This document shows positions 39,603 through 48,451 of a stretch of DNA of 64,000 nt, piece by piece. The stretch's first letter is position 1; each line of letters begins with the position of its first letter. Source of the DNA: Candidatus Rokuibacteriota bacterium (GTDB lineage Bacteria; Methylomirabilota; Methylomirabilia; Rokubacteriales; CSP1-6); the NCBI GenBank assembly GCA_003220535.1, contig QHSU01000071.1, positions 27,518-91,517 of the forward strand, read 5' to 3'. Below the pieces are notes generated by a model, which saw nothing but the letters and a program-made list of their open reading frames with translations, searched no databases and was not told the origin of the DNA. The position numbers were made by a program, and so were the translations under genes.

Positions 39603-40661
39603 TCAATATTTCCAGTACTCTCCGAGCTTCGGGCGCTGCGCCAATCTCCGGAAGAACCCGAAGGCCCAGCCAAAGTGGATGCACGCGAACGCCAGCACGA
39701 GGCGGGGCAGGAGCGACACGCGAGCTTCACGGACGGCAATCGATGCCGACACGAGAGCGTTTCCAAGTGCGTATCCACCGAACAACCCGAAAAACAGTTG
39801 CCTGCTCAACTGGCTGAGAGGTGAGAACAGCACAAGGGTCCCGAGTGTGCCGACGAACAGGGCCAGCGCGAACTGGCGGGGCGCGGCCAGGGTTCGATGC
39901 TTGAGGAGAAATCCAGCTTTGCCACCGCCGTACCGGCAGTAGAGGCGCCAGAAATCCTTGAAGTTGTCACGCGGAACGTACGAGGCGGTGATCTCGCTGT
40001 TGAGATACACCTGGCCGCCCGCTCTTCTGATCCGGTAGTTTATATCGGTGTCCTCACTGATGATCGAGGCGTCGGCGTCGAACAAGCCCACCCGGTCGAA
40101 CACTTCCCGTCGGAAGCAGCCGAGATACACCGTGTCCACGCGCCCGCTCTTCCGGCCCAGCCGGAACTGCGCGCCGCCAACACCGAGGGGATGCGCAAGC
40201 GAGATGCCGATCGCCCGCTGGGTTGGTGGAGCATCGCGCCTCTCGACAGGCCGCTGGACACCCCCGACATTGTCGGCTCCTGTCTTGAGAAGCGTCTCTA
40301 CGCACCGTGAAAGGTAGTCGGTCCCAATCAAGGTCCTGGCGTCGATTCGCGCGATGACATCGCCCCGAGCGGCTCGGATCCCGAGATTGAGCCCCTGCGA
40401 TCGCCCCGCACTCGGGTTACTTACGATTCGGAGCGCAAGCGCCCCGGCCGAGCATCGCTCCACGATATCTCTGGTCCTGTCGGTACTGACACCATCCACG
40501 ACGACGATCTCGAGCCGATCCGACGGATAATCCTGCGCGACGATCTGCGCAAGACACTGAGCGATGGTCTTCTCCTCGTTCCGAGCCACAACGACGACGG
40601 AGACGAATGGGAGATTCGTCGCCGCCTCCACGCTCTCAGCGAATCGCCGCGGCGTCGTCAC
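39603..40661 (-). CDS. GT2 glycosyltransferase, ExoA-like
   Basis: 352 residues from GTG 40661, which overlaps the previous stop (GTGA). GT-A domain: FVSVVVVARNEEKTIAQCL, IVVVDGVSTDRT, 'GLNLGIRAARGDVIARIDAR' (metal-binding acid residues), VYLGCFRREVFDRVGLFDAD and 'SEDTDINYRIRRAGGQVYL'. The C-terminal part has two or three hydrophobic segments (FALALFVGTLGTLVLF, LFFGLFGGYALGNALV). The order matches ExoA of succinoglycan synthesis, a membrane-attached transferase adding sugar to the lipid-linked repeat unit. Donor and linkage cannot be read from sequence. Confidence 0.85.
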   Translation of the reverse strand: MTTPRRFAESVEAATNLPFVSVVVVARNEEKTIAQCLAQIVAQDYPSDRLEIVVVDGVSTDRTRDIVERCSAGALALRIVSNPSAGRSQGLNLGIRAARGDVIARIDARTLIGTDYLSRCVETLLKTGADNVGGVQRPVERRDAPPTQRAIGISLAHPLGVGGAQFRLGRKSGRVDTVYLGCFRREVFDRVGLFDADASIISEDTDINYRIRRAGGQVYLNSEITASYVPRDNFKDFWRLYCRYGGGKAGFLLKHRTLAAPRQFALALFVGTLGTLVLFSPLSQLSRQLFFGLFGGYALGNALVSASIAVREARVSLLPRLVLAFACIHFGWAFGFFRRLAQRPKLGEYWKY

Positions 40662-42046
40662 GCCCCGGCCAGTCGTGGGATTGATACGTCCGCAGGGGAG
40701 ACTGCGGGAGTGACACTTCCAACCGCCGGATTCGTCGCCGTGCTCGGAGTGCCGTGCAAGACCATGGCTAGGAGAATCGCGTGCGTGAATTCTGAGAACG
40801 TCGGCCCCTGCCAGGCGATCCAGATTCCGATCATTCCTGTCACGGCACCGACGTAGTACAGGAATCCCGGGTCCATCCGATAGCGCTTCACCTCGATCCG
40901 GATCAATCGAAGGACCGCCCCCATGAAGACGAGAACGCTCAGCATTCCGCCAAGACCGCCGAACATCCATGCCATCAAGAGTCCGCTGTGGGGATTCAAC
41001 CGCTCCTGGAAGGAGCTGTCGATCGTGAACTTCTGCTCAAAATTGAATCCCACGCCTAGCGGATGATCCAGAGCAACCTCGATGAAGTACCTCCAGATAT
41101 CGATGCGTCCGCCCGTGTAGTACTCCCACCGACCGAAGACGACGTCGCGCGAATAGAACCGTGACAGATAGACCTGCGCCGAATCCTCCGGCATGAGCAT
41201 CCACGCGACGCCGACAACCAGAAGCGCTCCTACCAGCGTCACCAGAAACCGGATCATATCTTTGCGAAGGTGATAGAGCGCCATGAACGACCCGAAGACC
41301 ACCGCGAACACCAGCATGACGAGACCCGTCCTTGTCATAGTCCAGAAGATCAGAAAGACCAAGCCAATGACGTAGAGGAAGCCGATCGTCGATCCCCTCC
41401 ACTTCCTCCCGAATGCCTGCCGCACCGTCATCGGCAGGACGAAGGCGATCGCCACGAAGCCGCTCGTCAGCATCTGGAAGGGGTTCGACGCCAACCCCTG
41501 GAACCTGTAGGCATCCGATAGCAATGACACCTGCGTATGCACCGCGCTCGGATCCTCGAACAGCGCTAAGTACATCGCCGGGCTCACGAGGTAGACGACC
41601 CCGAGCACCAGCGGTACGGCCGGCGGGACAAAGAACGCCACCGCCAACCATTTATAGAGCTTCGGATTGTCCTTCAATCGGAGGTACGTGACGAGGCAGA
41701 GCAGCGACGCCAACATGTGTTTCCCGAAATTCGAGAATCCGATCAGATCGAAGCGCAGATTGTAGATCACCGTCGACAGCAGGGTCGCGATGACGCAGAA
41801 CATCAGGTACGAGGCGAGAGCTCCGAAGACGATAACTTCTGTCTGCGTCCAAACGAGCCTTCCGCGCGTCAGAAACCTCGGAGCTCCGACGACGATCGCC
41901 AGCAGAACCGCGAACAGGAACACGAAATCGGAACGGTAGCTGATCGATTCGCTCGTGACGGCGCCGCCACCAGCCTCGGTAATCCGCTTGAAGTAGATGA
42001 GCGAGGCGCTACCGAGGATCAGGAGGCCGTCGACGACTTTTCGCAT
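40658..42046 (-). CDS. wzy: O-antigen polymerase/ligase family membrane protein (Wzy-like)
   Basis: 462 residues with about 11 hydrophobic segments and one large periplasmic loop near residues 300-375. The loop and its borders carry the Wzy_C/WaaL pattern: 'GRIDIWRYFIEVALDHPLGVGFNFE' (split here by reading as RIDIWRYFIEVALDHPLGVG) and NPHSGLLMAWMFGGLGG, with the conserved His. In a locus with wzx, wzz and an initiating transferase, this is best read as the polymerase that joins repeat units in the periplasm. A ligase role is the alternative. Neighbouring starts and stops overlap on both sides. Confidence 0.83.
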   Translation of the reverse strand: MRKVVDGLLILGSASLIYFKRITEAGGGAVTSESISYRSDFVFLFAVLLAIVVGAPRFLTRGRLVWTQTEVIVFGALASYLMFCVIATLLSTVIYNLRFDLIGFSNFGKHMLASLLCLVTYLRLKDNPKLYKWLAVAFFVPPAVPLVLGVVYLVSPAMYLALFEDPSAVHTQVSLLSDAYRFQGLASNPFQMLTSGFVAIAFVLPMTVRQAFGRKWRGSTIGFLYVIGLVFLIFWTMTRTGLVMLVFAVVFGSFMALYHLRKDMIRFLVTLVGALLVVGVAWMLMPEDSAQVYLSRFYSRDVVFGRWEYYTGGRIDIWRYFIEVALDHPLGVGFNFEQKFTIDSSFQERLNPHSGLLMAWMFGGLGGMLSVLVFMGAVLRLIRIEVKRYRMDPGFLYYVGAVTGMIGIWIAWQGPTFSEFTHAILLAMVLHGTPSTATNPAVGSVTPAVSPADVSIPRLAGA

Positions 42047-43008
42047 CCTGCCAGCTTGACCACGACACTGTTTCGCCGCTGGTTCGCGAGCCACAGCTTC
42101 CGCACGAGGACGCGCGGCATCATCATCAAGGCGCCGACGACGACGTACGCTATGCTCCGCGGCCCGAGCGACGACGCCAGCGTGGCGAGCGACTCCCGCC
42201 GTCGCCCATTCGCGAGGTACGCAACGGCGAGCTTGAACCGGAGACGCCGAACGGCCCGGTCCTTCGTGCAAAGCGTGCCCCCGACCTCCACGCCACGGGG
42301 CAGCAGAGTTTCAAACATCGATATCGCATTCGTCTTCAGAATCGGCTGGATCGTCATCGTCGTGTTGCTCTCTTCTCGAATTTCTACCGTGACCAGATCT
42401 TCGTCGAGGTAGCCGAACTCGAAGCCGGCCAGCGCGATCCTCAGCCACAGGTCCCACTCCTCTGGGTAGTATCGAGTCTCGACGAAGCCGCCACAGCGCT
42501 CAAACACTTCCCGAGAAGCAAGCACGGTGTTCGGATTGATGTAGGACGACCTCAGCAATTCCGGGAGGATCTGTCCCGAGCGATAGTGCCCTTTCTTTCG
42601 GTAGAAGCGGTCCGGAGCATCCGCGTAGACATGCAGGGCGTTGCAGTACACGATCTTGTACCGAGCATGTGCCTTCAGGTATTCGAGTTGCCGCTCGATC
42701 TTGCGCGGATGGTAGAAGTCGTCTGCGTCCAGGAACGAAACGTAGTCGCCTCGGCACCCTCGCAGGGCATTGTTTCGGGCATTGCCTTGACCCGCATTCC
42801 CCTGATGCATGTAGACGACCCGTGAATCCGCCAGGTCTTGGACTATCGTCGCCGTCCCATCCTGGGAGCCATCGTCGACGATGATGATCTCGAGATTCTG
42901 GTAGGTTTGCTCCAGGGCGCTGCGCAGAGCGCGCTCGATGTATCGTTCGGCATTGTATGCGGGGATGATGACGGACACGAGGGGAGTCAAGCCGGTGTCC
43001 CTCGCCAA
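42019..43008 (-). CDS. GT2 glycosyltransferase
   Basis: 329 residues. GT-A fold: LVSVIIPAYNAERYIERALR, IIIVDDGSQDGT, 'GNARNNALRGCRGDYVSFLD' then ADDFYHPRK (DDD metal motif) and 'CGGFVETRYYPEEWDLWLRI' (acceptor ED/EW-D motif). The C-terminal ~80 residues are basic with one hydrophobic segment (IAYVVVGALMMMPRVLV), suggesting membrane contact. It overlaps the polymerase gene by 28 bases and the FkbM gene by 22. It would add one sugar of the repeat unit. Confidence 0.87.
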   Translation of the reverse strand: MARDTGLTPLVSVIIPAYNAERYIERALRSALEQTYQNLEIIIVDDGSQDGTATIVQDLADSRVVYMHQGNAGQGNARNNALRGCRGDYVSFLDADDFYHPRKIERQLEYLKAHARYKIVYCNALHVYADAPDRFYRKKGHYRSGQILPELLRSSYINPNTVLASREVFERCGGFVETRYYPEEWDLWLRIALAGFEFGYLDEDLVTVEIREESNTTMTIQPILKTNAISMFETLLPRGVEVGGTLCTKDRAVRRLRFKLAVAYLANGRRRESLATLASSLGPRSIAYVVVGALMMMPRVLVRKLWLANQRRNSVVVKLAGCEKSSTAS

Positions 43009-43790
43009 GCGAATGCGATGGACCGCTTCGGCATCACCTCGACGCTGAATCCGACCTTTTCCAGAAGACAGCCGATATCCTCGATTCGGCCGTTCGGATG
43101 GTATTCCATGACGATCGCCTTGATCCTCCGAAGATCCTCCGGGTCAGCCTTCCCGAAGATCTCATACTCGGCGCCCTCGCAATCGACCTTCAGGCAATCG
43201 ATCTCCCTGAGATCGTTCATCTGAAATACTTCGCCAAGCGACCGGCACTCCACTCTGAGCCGTGTCGCGCCTCCCCGGGAGGCCCACCAAGGATGAATCG
43301 TTGGGAACGCGGTCGAGCCGCCGGTATCCCCCTCCATCGCATGGAGGTCCAATTCGCCTCCAGACCCGGCCACGGCCAGGCGGCTCGCGCGAATCCGATT
43401 CTGCACGCCGTTCAGGGCGACATTGACGCTCAACAAGTCGAAATTGTCGGGCATCGGCTCATAGCAGAAGACCTGCGCGCCACGCGCCGCGGCCGCAATC
43501 GCAAAGACGCCCGTGTGCGCGCCGATGTCCACGACGGTCTTCCCCTCGCCGAGGCGATTCAGACCGTTGTCGTAGAGGCCATGGATAAAAACTTCGTCGA
43601 TGATCGGCAGGTCGCCCGTACTCGCCCGAACGACGAACCGCAAGCCGTTCCTCAGTTCGACGCGGTACTGCCGGCCTCGCGGCAGGAGGCCGCAATAGTC
43701 GAGGATTCGTATCCACGGCTTCCGATATTGGCGGAACGCAGCGATGGCGTGGGGTGCCTTTCCGACGACGCCGACGTCGTTGATCACCAT
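42987..43790 (-). CDS. FkbM-family SAM-dependent methyltransferase
   Basis: 267 residues. SAM motif I VVDIGAHTGVFAIAAAARGA, then VFCYEPMPDNFDLLSVNVAL and the FkbM signature IDCLKVDCEGAEYEIFG with the C-terminal IKAIVMEYHPNG. FkbM enzymes O-methylate hydroxyl groups of sugars and polyketides. A second FkbM gene lies at 47684-48451, so two methylated positions in the polysaccharide are possible. 52 bases separate its start from the GT10 gene's stop. Confidence 0.87.
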   Translation of the reverse strand: MVINDVGVVGKAPHAIAAFRQYRKPWIRILDYCGLLPRGRQYRVELRNGLRFVVRASTGDLPIIDEVFIHGLYDNGLNRLGEGKTVVDIGAHTGVFAIAAAARGAQVFCYEPMPDNFDLLSVNVALNGVQNRIRASRLAVAGSGGELDLHAMEGDTGGSTAFPTIHPWWASRGGATRLRVECRSLGEVFQMNDLREIDCLKVDCEGAEYEIFGKADPEDLRRIKAIVMEYHPNGRIEDIGCLLEKVGFSVEVMPKRSIAFAWRGTPA

Positions 43791-43842
43791 CAGAGGCGGG
43801 TGCGGCGCGCCGCCGCCGCTGGCCGCACGCTTCGGTGATGCA

Positions 43843-44928
43843 CTACCGCTCGAGTCCTAGTACGGCGGTCACGGTGTCGACAAACGTGTCTGCCAGGAAC
43901 GGCCGGAACCGCCCGCCGTGGAGGTACGCTCTCCCCGCGTCGACGAACGCCTCGTACTCCTGCTCGCTCACGCTCGCGATGTACGCCCCGAGTTCCTCGT
44001 TCGAGCTGAATTTCCGCCGGTCGACGAACGCCTCTTTGTCCACATAGTCGGCGATGTCCGGGGCGCCGAGATAGATCGGGACGCAGCCGCACCGAAGACA
44101 ATCGAAGATCTTCAGCGTCACGTATCCCGGTTGGTCGAGCATGTTCTCGTAGCACATCGCGAATTTGTACTTCGGGTAGACATCCCACTTGTGCCTGACG
44201 GGCCCCCGATACGACGGATAGAACTCCCGTCGAATGCTCGACCCGCGGAGCCGACGAAACATGTAGCTACGGTAGCCCGGGTTCCAGCCCTCGCCGTACA
44301 GGTCGAAATCGCTCGGCCATCGCTGCTCGAAGAACCTCACTGCCCGTCTTCGCTCCGTGAACAACTCCCGCTCGTGACTCGAGAACTTGTACCCCGAGAT
44401 GTCGACCAAGAGCTTCTTCTGGGAGAACGGCAGCGGCTCGACGCGAGGATAGGACATCGGGTTCGGGAAGTAGATTCGGTGGTATTTGCGGCCGGCGGCC
44501 AGGGTCGGATCAGCTGTGAAGATGACTGGAAACTCCTCATGAACAGCGGGATCGAAGTTCGTCGGGCAGACCGCAGGGGGCTCGAAGATGAACAAGGCGA
44601 GCCTGTCGCCCACCCCAGCCTTCTTGGCCTCCCCCAGCAGATCCCGGGTGGAGCTCCTTCGTATCCGGTTCTTCATGTTGTGGGCGAACCTCGTGCGGAA
44701 ACCGCTCGGCGTGATGCTCGAGGCGTCCCAGAACAAGAGCCATCGGCACTCTTCGAGCGGCTGGTCGCGCGTCGCCTCGAACGTGTAGCCCAGCTCAGCG
44801 CATCGGTGCCTGAGCCTGATATATGGCTCCGTGCAGTTATCTCGCGCGTTCGGGTCGAAGAGCGTTCGCTCCGCGGAGCCATACATATGGTTCAGAATGT
44901 AGCGGCGTCCGAAGGATCGCATGCTCAT
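43843..44928 (-). CDS. GT10-family glycosyltransferase (alpha-fucosyltransferase type)
   Basis: 361 residues. The GT10 core motif is present near the C-terminus: 'YKFAMCYENMLDQPGYVTLK' followed by IFDCLRCGCVPIYLGAPDI, equivalent to 'yKF.lafENs...dYvTeKl.da..aG.vPv..Ga'. The protein also has FYPSYRGPVRHKWDVYPKYK just upstream. Known members transfer L-fucose from GDP-L-fucose to GlcNAc-type acceptors. In this locus a GDP-mannose 3,5-epimerase is encoded, so GDP-L-galactose is an alternative donor. It is coupled (ATGA) to an fcl-like gene. Confidence 0.82.
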   Translation of the reverse strand: MSMRSFGRRYILNHMYGSAERTLFDPNARDNCTEPYIRLRHRCAELGYTFEATRDQPLEECRWLLFWDASSITPSGFRTRFAHNMKNRIRRSSTRDLLGEAKKAGVGDRLALFIFEPPAVCPTNFDPAVHEEFPVIFTADPTLAAGRKYHRIYFPNPMSYPRVEPLPFSQKKLLVDISGYKFSSHERELFTERRRAVRFFEQRWPSDFDLYGEGWNPGYRSYMFRRLRGSSIRREFYPSYRGPVRHKWDVYPKYKFAMCYENMLDQPGYVTLKIFDCLRCGCVPIYLGAPDIADYVDKEAFVDRRKFSSNEELGAYIASVSEQEYEAFVDAGRAYLHGGRFRPFLADTFVDTVTAVLGLER

Positions 44929-45857
44929 CGACTGTCGATGGCGTTCTCGAGATACCAGCGCACCGTCTTCCGGACGCCCTCCTGCAGACTTGTTTGTGGT
45001 GCCCAGCCGAAGACTTGTTTACACCGTTCGATGTTCATCACCTTGTGCGGGGCGCCGTCAGGCTTGGAAGTGTCGAACTCGAACTCTCCGGTGAATCCGA
45101 TCTCTCGCTTGATGAGCTCTGCGAGTTCAGCAATCGATACGCCGCTCCCGACACCGATATTGATGGGTTCCACATAGTGCGGGATGCTCAAGGCTCGACG
45201 AATGGCTTCGACACAATCATCGACGTACAGCCATTCTCGGACCGGCTTGCCCGAACCCCAGATCACGGCGCTCGGCTCGCCGAGCTTCTTCGCCCGGGCG
45301 ATCTTCATCACGAGCGCGCCGAGAGCGTGGGACCTCACCTCGTCGAAGTGGTCGCCGGGGCCGTACATGTTCGGAACGATGAGATTGATCGTTTCGAGAC
45401 CGTACTGGCGGTAATAGGCCAGGCTCTGGACGTAGCTGGCCTTGCGAACCAGGCCGTAGGCGAGCACCGAATCGTCCAGCGGCCCTTCCCACCAGAGCTC
45501 TTCCCTGAACTCCGGAAACACGTCCCGAGGATACGAGCAGTTCGGGATTGGATTCACAACACGCCGGATGCCGAACTCGCGGGCCAGCTCGAAGAGATTC
45601 GCGCTCAGCAGGGTATTGCTGTAGAAGATCTCGGCGGGATGGTCGAGACCGAACTTGATCCCTCCGATGAACGCCGCCGCGTGAACCACGACGTTGAGAC
45701 CGGGATTCTTCTCGAACACGGCCTTGAATTGCCGGTGGTCGCGCAAGTCCGTGCCCAACGACTTGGCGACCGGCACGACGTCCAGCCCTTCCGACCGGAG
45801 CTTTGTCGCCAACCGCCGACCCAAGAATCCCGTCGCCCCGAGCAGAAGTATCTTCAT
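44925..45857 (-). CDS. GDP-L-fucose-synthase-like NAD-dependent epimerase/reductase
   Basis: 310 residues. Rossmann motif LLLGATGFLGRRLATKL, HAAAFIGGIKFGLDHPAEI, 'NPIPNCSYPRDVFPEF' (position of the SSCxYP block of GDP-fucose synthase), then VLAYGLVRKASYVQ, NMYGPGDHFD and 'KPVREWLYVDDCVEAIRRAL'. Its place before a GT10 gene supports GDP-fucose synthase. The catalytic Tyr134 is followed by Arg138 where Lys of Tyr-x3-Lys is expected, with Lys139 next to it. No GDP-mannose 4,6-dehydratase is encoded in the window, so the substrate is uncertain. ATG 45857 was chosen at the Rossmann start. Confidence 0.75.
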   Translation of the reverse strand: MKILLLGATGFLGRRLATKLRSEGLDVVPVAKSLGTDLRDHRQFKAVFEKNPGLNVVVHAAAFIGGIKFGLDHPAEIFYSNTLLSANLFELAREFGIRRVVNPIPNCSYPRDVFPEFREELWWEGPLDDSVLAYGLVRKASYVQSLAYYRQYGLETINLIVPNMYGPGDHFDEVRSHALGALVMKIARAKKLGEPSAVIWGSGKPVREWLYVDDCVEAIRRALSIPHYVEPINIGVGSGVSIAELAELIKREIGFTGEFEFDTSKPDGAPHKVMNIERCKQVFGWAPQTSLQEGVRKTVRWYLENAIDSR

Positions 45858-46405
45858 TCGCGTGCTCCCCGGTGCGCTTCGTACGCCTTCAGATATTGCT
45901 CCTTCGTCATGCACATGAGGATGTAGTCCCAGTAGCGGCCGTGCCGGTAGAGGTACTCCTTGAACGCGCCGCCTTCGACGAAGCCGAGGCGCTCGTACAG
46001 CGCTTTCGCCTGACCGTTGAACTCACCGACCCGGAGATACACCATGTGCATGTTGAAGTGGAGGAACAAGTACTCCAGCAGCATTCGGTAGCTCGCACGC
46101 CCATATCCTCGGCGACGCAGCGTCGGGACGATGTCGAGCCCGACCTCACAGTTTCGGTTGAGGGCGTCGATGTTTTGGACCCGGATGACACCGATGACCG
46201 TGTTTTCGCGGAGCTCAACGATCGCGAAGCGCCTGGTCGTCCTCGACCCCGCCAGGCTCTTCCACCACTGCGCCTGCTCCTCGCTCGAGAACATCTCGAC
46301 GTTGCCGAGCTGCAGCAGCGTCGACATTTCGTTGTGGAGCTCCTTGAGTGCATCGAGGTCGCCTGCTTCGACGGGTCGAAACCCGAGGTCGCCGTGGATG
46401 TACAT
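45854..46405 (-). CDS. GNAT-family N-acetyltransferase (RimJ/RimL type)
   Basis: 183 residues. LGFRPVEAGDLDALKELHNE at the start, 'NRNCEVGLDIVPTLRRRGYG' (acetyl-CoA loop R-R-G-Y-G-R-A), YLRVGEFNGQAKALYERLGF and GGAFKEYLYRHGRYWDYILM. These blocks are typical of acetyltransferases in sugar-modification clusters. The gene directly follows a WecE-like aminotransferase gene, so N-acetylation of the newly made 4-amino sugar (as by WecD or PseH) is the most economical role. Overlaps the fcl-like gene by 4 bases. Confidence 0.85.
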   Translation of the reverse strand: MYIHGDLGFRPVEAGDLDALKELHNEMSTLLQLGNVEMFSSEEQAQWWKSLAGSRTTRRFAIVELRENTVIGVIRVQNIDALNRNCEVGLDIVPTLRRRGYGRASYRMLLEYLFLHFNMHMVYLRVGEFNGQAKALYERLGFVEGGAFKEYLYRHGRYWDYILMCMTKEQYLKAYEAHRGARE

Positions 46406-46408
46406 GCC

Positions 46409-47614
46409 TCAAGAAGCCGGAACGCTCGCTGACGCCTCGACGACTTTTCGCACAACTGTCACGACGTCTTCGGCGTCTCCATCGGACATCCCTGTGTGCA
46501 TGGGTATCCGCACCATCGAGTTGAAGAAGCGCATCGACTGCGGGAAGTCATCCACCCTCGCCGCGCACATCTCGCGGTAGTACCGGTTGATGTGCAGCGG
46601 ACTGTAGTGGGTATTCGCCATGATCCCTTCGGCTCGGACGGCGTCGACAAACCACTCCCGCAGGCGAGGCTCCACGAGCAGATAGAACAAGTGCCAGTTC
46701 GCCTTCGCCTCCGGAGTGCCTTTCGGCAGCCGAATGCTGCCGTAGCGCGCGAGCTCCGAGATGTAGTACTCGGCGATCCTGTCACGCCGCTTGTTCATCG
46801 CGTCGAGCTTCCGCAGCTGCGATAGCCCCAGCGCGGCGAGAATGTTGGACTGGACGTAGCTGTTCCCGCGGTCGACATACTCGTAGTAACCTTTCTTCGC
46901 CGGATCCGACAGATAACTGTGCTTGTCGGTCCCCTTTTCTCGGGCCACGACAATTTTATCGACGAGCTCGTCGTGACCGGTGACCAGAGCGCCACCCTCG
47001 CCCACCGCGAGATTCTTCGTGCCGTGAAAGCTGAAGCAGCTCACATCAGCAAGCGAACCTGTCTTGCGCCCTTTGTATTCAGCGCCGATCGATTGCGCCG
47101 TATCGTGGACAACATAGAGCCCGTGCTTTCGCGCCAGAGCGTTCAGGGGGTCCATGTCCACCGGGTTCCCCGCGTAGTCCACTGGCACGACGGCGACGGT
47201 CCTCGACGTGATCTTGGCTTCGACCTCCCCAATGTCGATGTTCCCGTTTTCCGGGTCGACGTCGACCAACACCACCTTGAGGCCGTTGAGAATCGGCCCC
47301 AGTGCCGACGACGTGAACGTGAAGTTCGGGACAATGACCTCCGATCCGGGGGGGAAACCCTTCACCATGAAAGCCAGATCGAGCGCGGCCGTACACGAGC
47401 TCGTGAAGAAGGCATGCTTGACGTTCAAGTATGCGGCCAGCTCGCGCTCGAACGCTCGGCATTCCGGACCATCGCCACTGACGAACGTCGATTGCACGAC
47501 CCGCGAGACAGCGTCCAAATCCTCGTTGTCGAAGAACGGGACCGTCAGCGGAAGCATCGTCTTCCGGACCGGTGTGCCGCCATCGATCGCCAACCTGGCA
47601 GTCATTGCCGTCAC
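46409..47614 (-). CDS. DegT/DnrJ/EryC1 aminotransferase, WecE/RffA-like
   Basis: 401 residues. PLP lysine in FSFHGTKNLAVGEGGAL, with GDGPECRAFERELAAYLNVK, SSCTAALDLAFMVKG, VPVDYAGNPVDMDPLNALAR and 'VAREKGTDKHSYLSDPAKKG' then YYEYVDRGNSYVQSNILAAL. The 'REKGT' and 'GSSY/GNSYV-S--LAA' segments are specific to the WecE group, which makes dTDP-4-amino-4,6-dideoxygalactose. The acetyltransferase gene 3 bases downstream fits the next step to an N-acetylated 4-amino sugar. Third DegT-type gene of the window. Confidence 0.87.
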   Translation of the reverse strand: MTAMTARLAIDGGTPVRKTMLPLTVPFFDNEDLDAVSRVVQSTFVSGDGPECRAFERELAAYLNVKHAFFTSSCTAALDLAFMVKGFPPGSEVIVPNFTFTSSALGPILNGLKVVLVDVDPENGNIDIGEVEAKITSRTVAVVPVDYAGNPVDMDPLNALARKHGLYVVHDTAQSIGAEYKGRKTGSLADVSCFSFHGTKNLAVGEGGALVTGHDELVDKIVVAREKGTDKHSYLSDPAKKGYYEYVDRGNSYVQSNILAALGLSQLRKLDAMNKRRDRIAEYYISELARYGSIRLPKGTPEAKANWHLFYLLVEPRLREWFVDAVRAEGIMANTHYSPLHINRYYREMCAARVDDFPQSMRFFNSMVRIPMHTGMSDGDAEDVVTVVRKVVEASASVPAS

Positions 47615-47683
47615 CTCTTCGCGTCGATCGAGTTACGACCCGTCGGTTTGGTCATGCGCTGCTCTGGGTGCCCCTTGGACCGC

Positions 47684-48451
47684 TCACGTGCGGGCCTCCT
47701 CCGCGCCGAAATACTCTTTCAAGACCGCTGGGTCCTTCGAAAACCAGTAGTCGCCGTACGGCCCGATAAACGTGAAACCCGCGTCGTGGAGCAATTGAAA
47801 CACTTTGATGTGATCGCCCGAGTTCGGTCCCTTCCGCAGCGGCGAGATCTCCACGTAGACGTTCTCTGTGATACGCAGAGCCTCCGGCGCCCCCTCGAGG
47901 ACCTCTCGCTCGACCCCCTCGACGTCTATTTTCATGAGGTCGATCCGCGCGACCGATAGTTCCGGCAAACAGTCGTCCAGTCGTCGAAGGATGATCGGCT
48001 CGAGCCCGACCTCCCGCTTGCCTTGCTGGCGGACGAAGGGCTGCATTCCCAAAAGCGAGCTGGCGTCACGATACGAGCACACGTTCAGCCGCGCGCTACG
48101 GTTTTCGTTGTACAGGCCGAACTCGAGCAACTCGACTCGATCCCGCCACGGAGCGATCCGTTTCGCGCACCGTTCGCGCGCGAGCGCCTGCGGCTCGAAG
48201 CAATAGACGCGGGCATCGGGGAACGTCCTCAAAAATGTCCGGGTCTTGTCGCCGACCGCCGCACCGACGTCGAACACCACCCTGACCGGGTCGCGACTCG
48301 CGCGCGCGCGCATCACCAGGTCGAGGACGTAGTAGATGTCGCTCTTTCCGAACACGAAATGCTTCAGCGGCCGGATGCGCTCCTTGGCGCTTCTCACGGA
48401 GTCGTACTCGTAGAGCCTGTCCAGCACCGGGTTCACGAGCTGCCTCAGCAC
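47684..48451 (-). CDS. FkbM-family methyltransferase (second)
   Basis: 255 residues from GTG 48451, which overlaps the end of the preceding glycosyltransferase gene. SAM motif VVFDVGAAVGDKTRTFLRTF, VYCFEPQALARE, 'VARIDLMKIDVEGVEREVLE' (FkbM signature) and ENVYVEISPLRKG. Probably a sugar O-methyltransferase. It has little obvious similarity to the other FkbM protein outside these motifs, so the two are likely to act on different positions. 69 bases with no visible gene lie downstream before the aminotransferase. Confidence 0.85.
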   Translation of the reverse strand: MLRQLVNPVLDRLYEYDSVRSAKERIRPLKHFVFGKSDIYYVLDLVMRARASRDPVRVVFDVGAAVGDKTRTFLRTFPDARVYCFEPQALARERCAKRIAPWRDRVELLEFGLYNENRSARLNVCSYRDASSLLGMQPFVRQQGKREVGLEPIILRRLDDCLPELSVARIDLMKIDVEGVEREVLEGAPEALRITENVYVEISPLRKGPNSGDHIKVFQLLHDAGFTFIGPYGDYWFSKDPAVLKEYFGAEEART

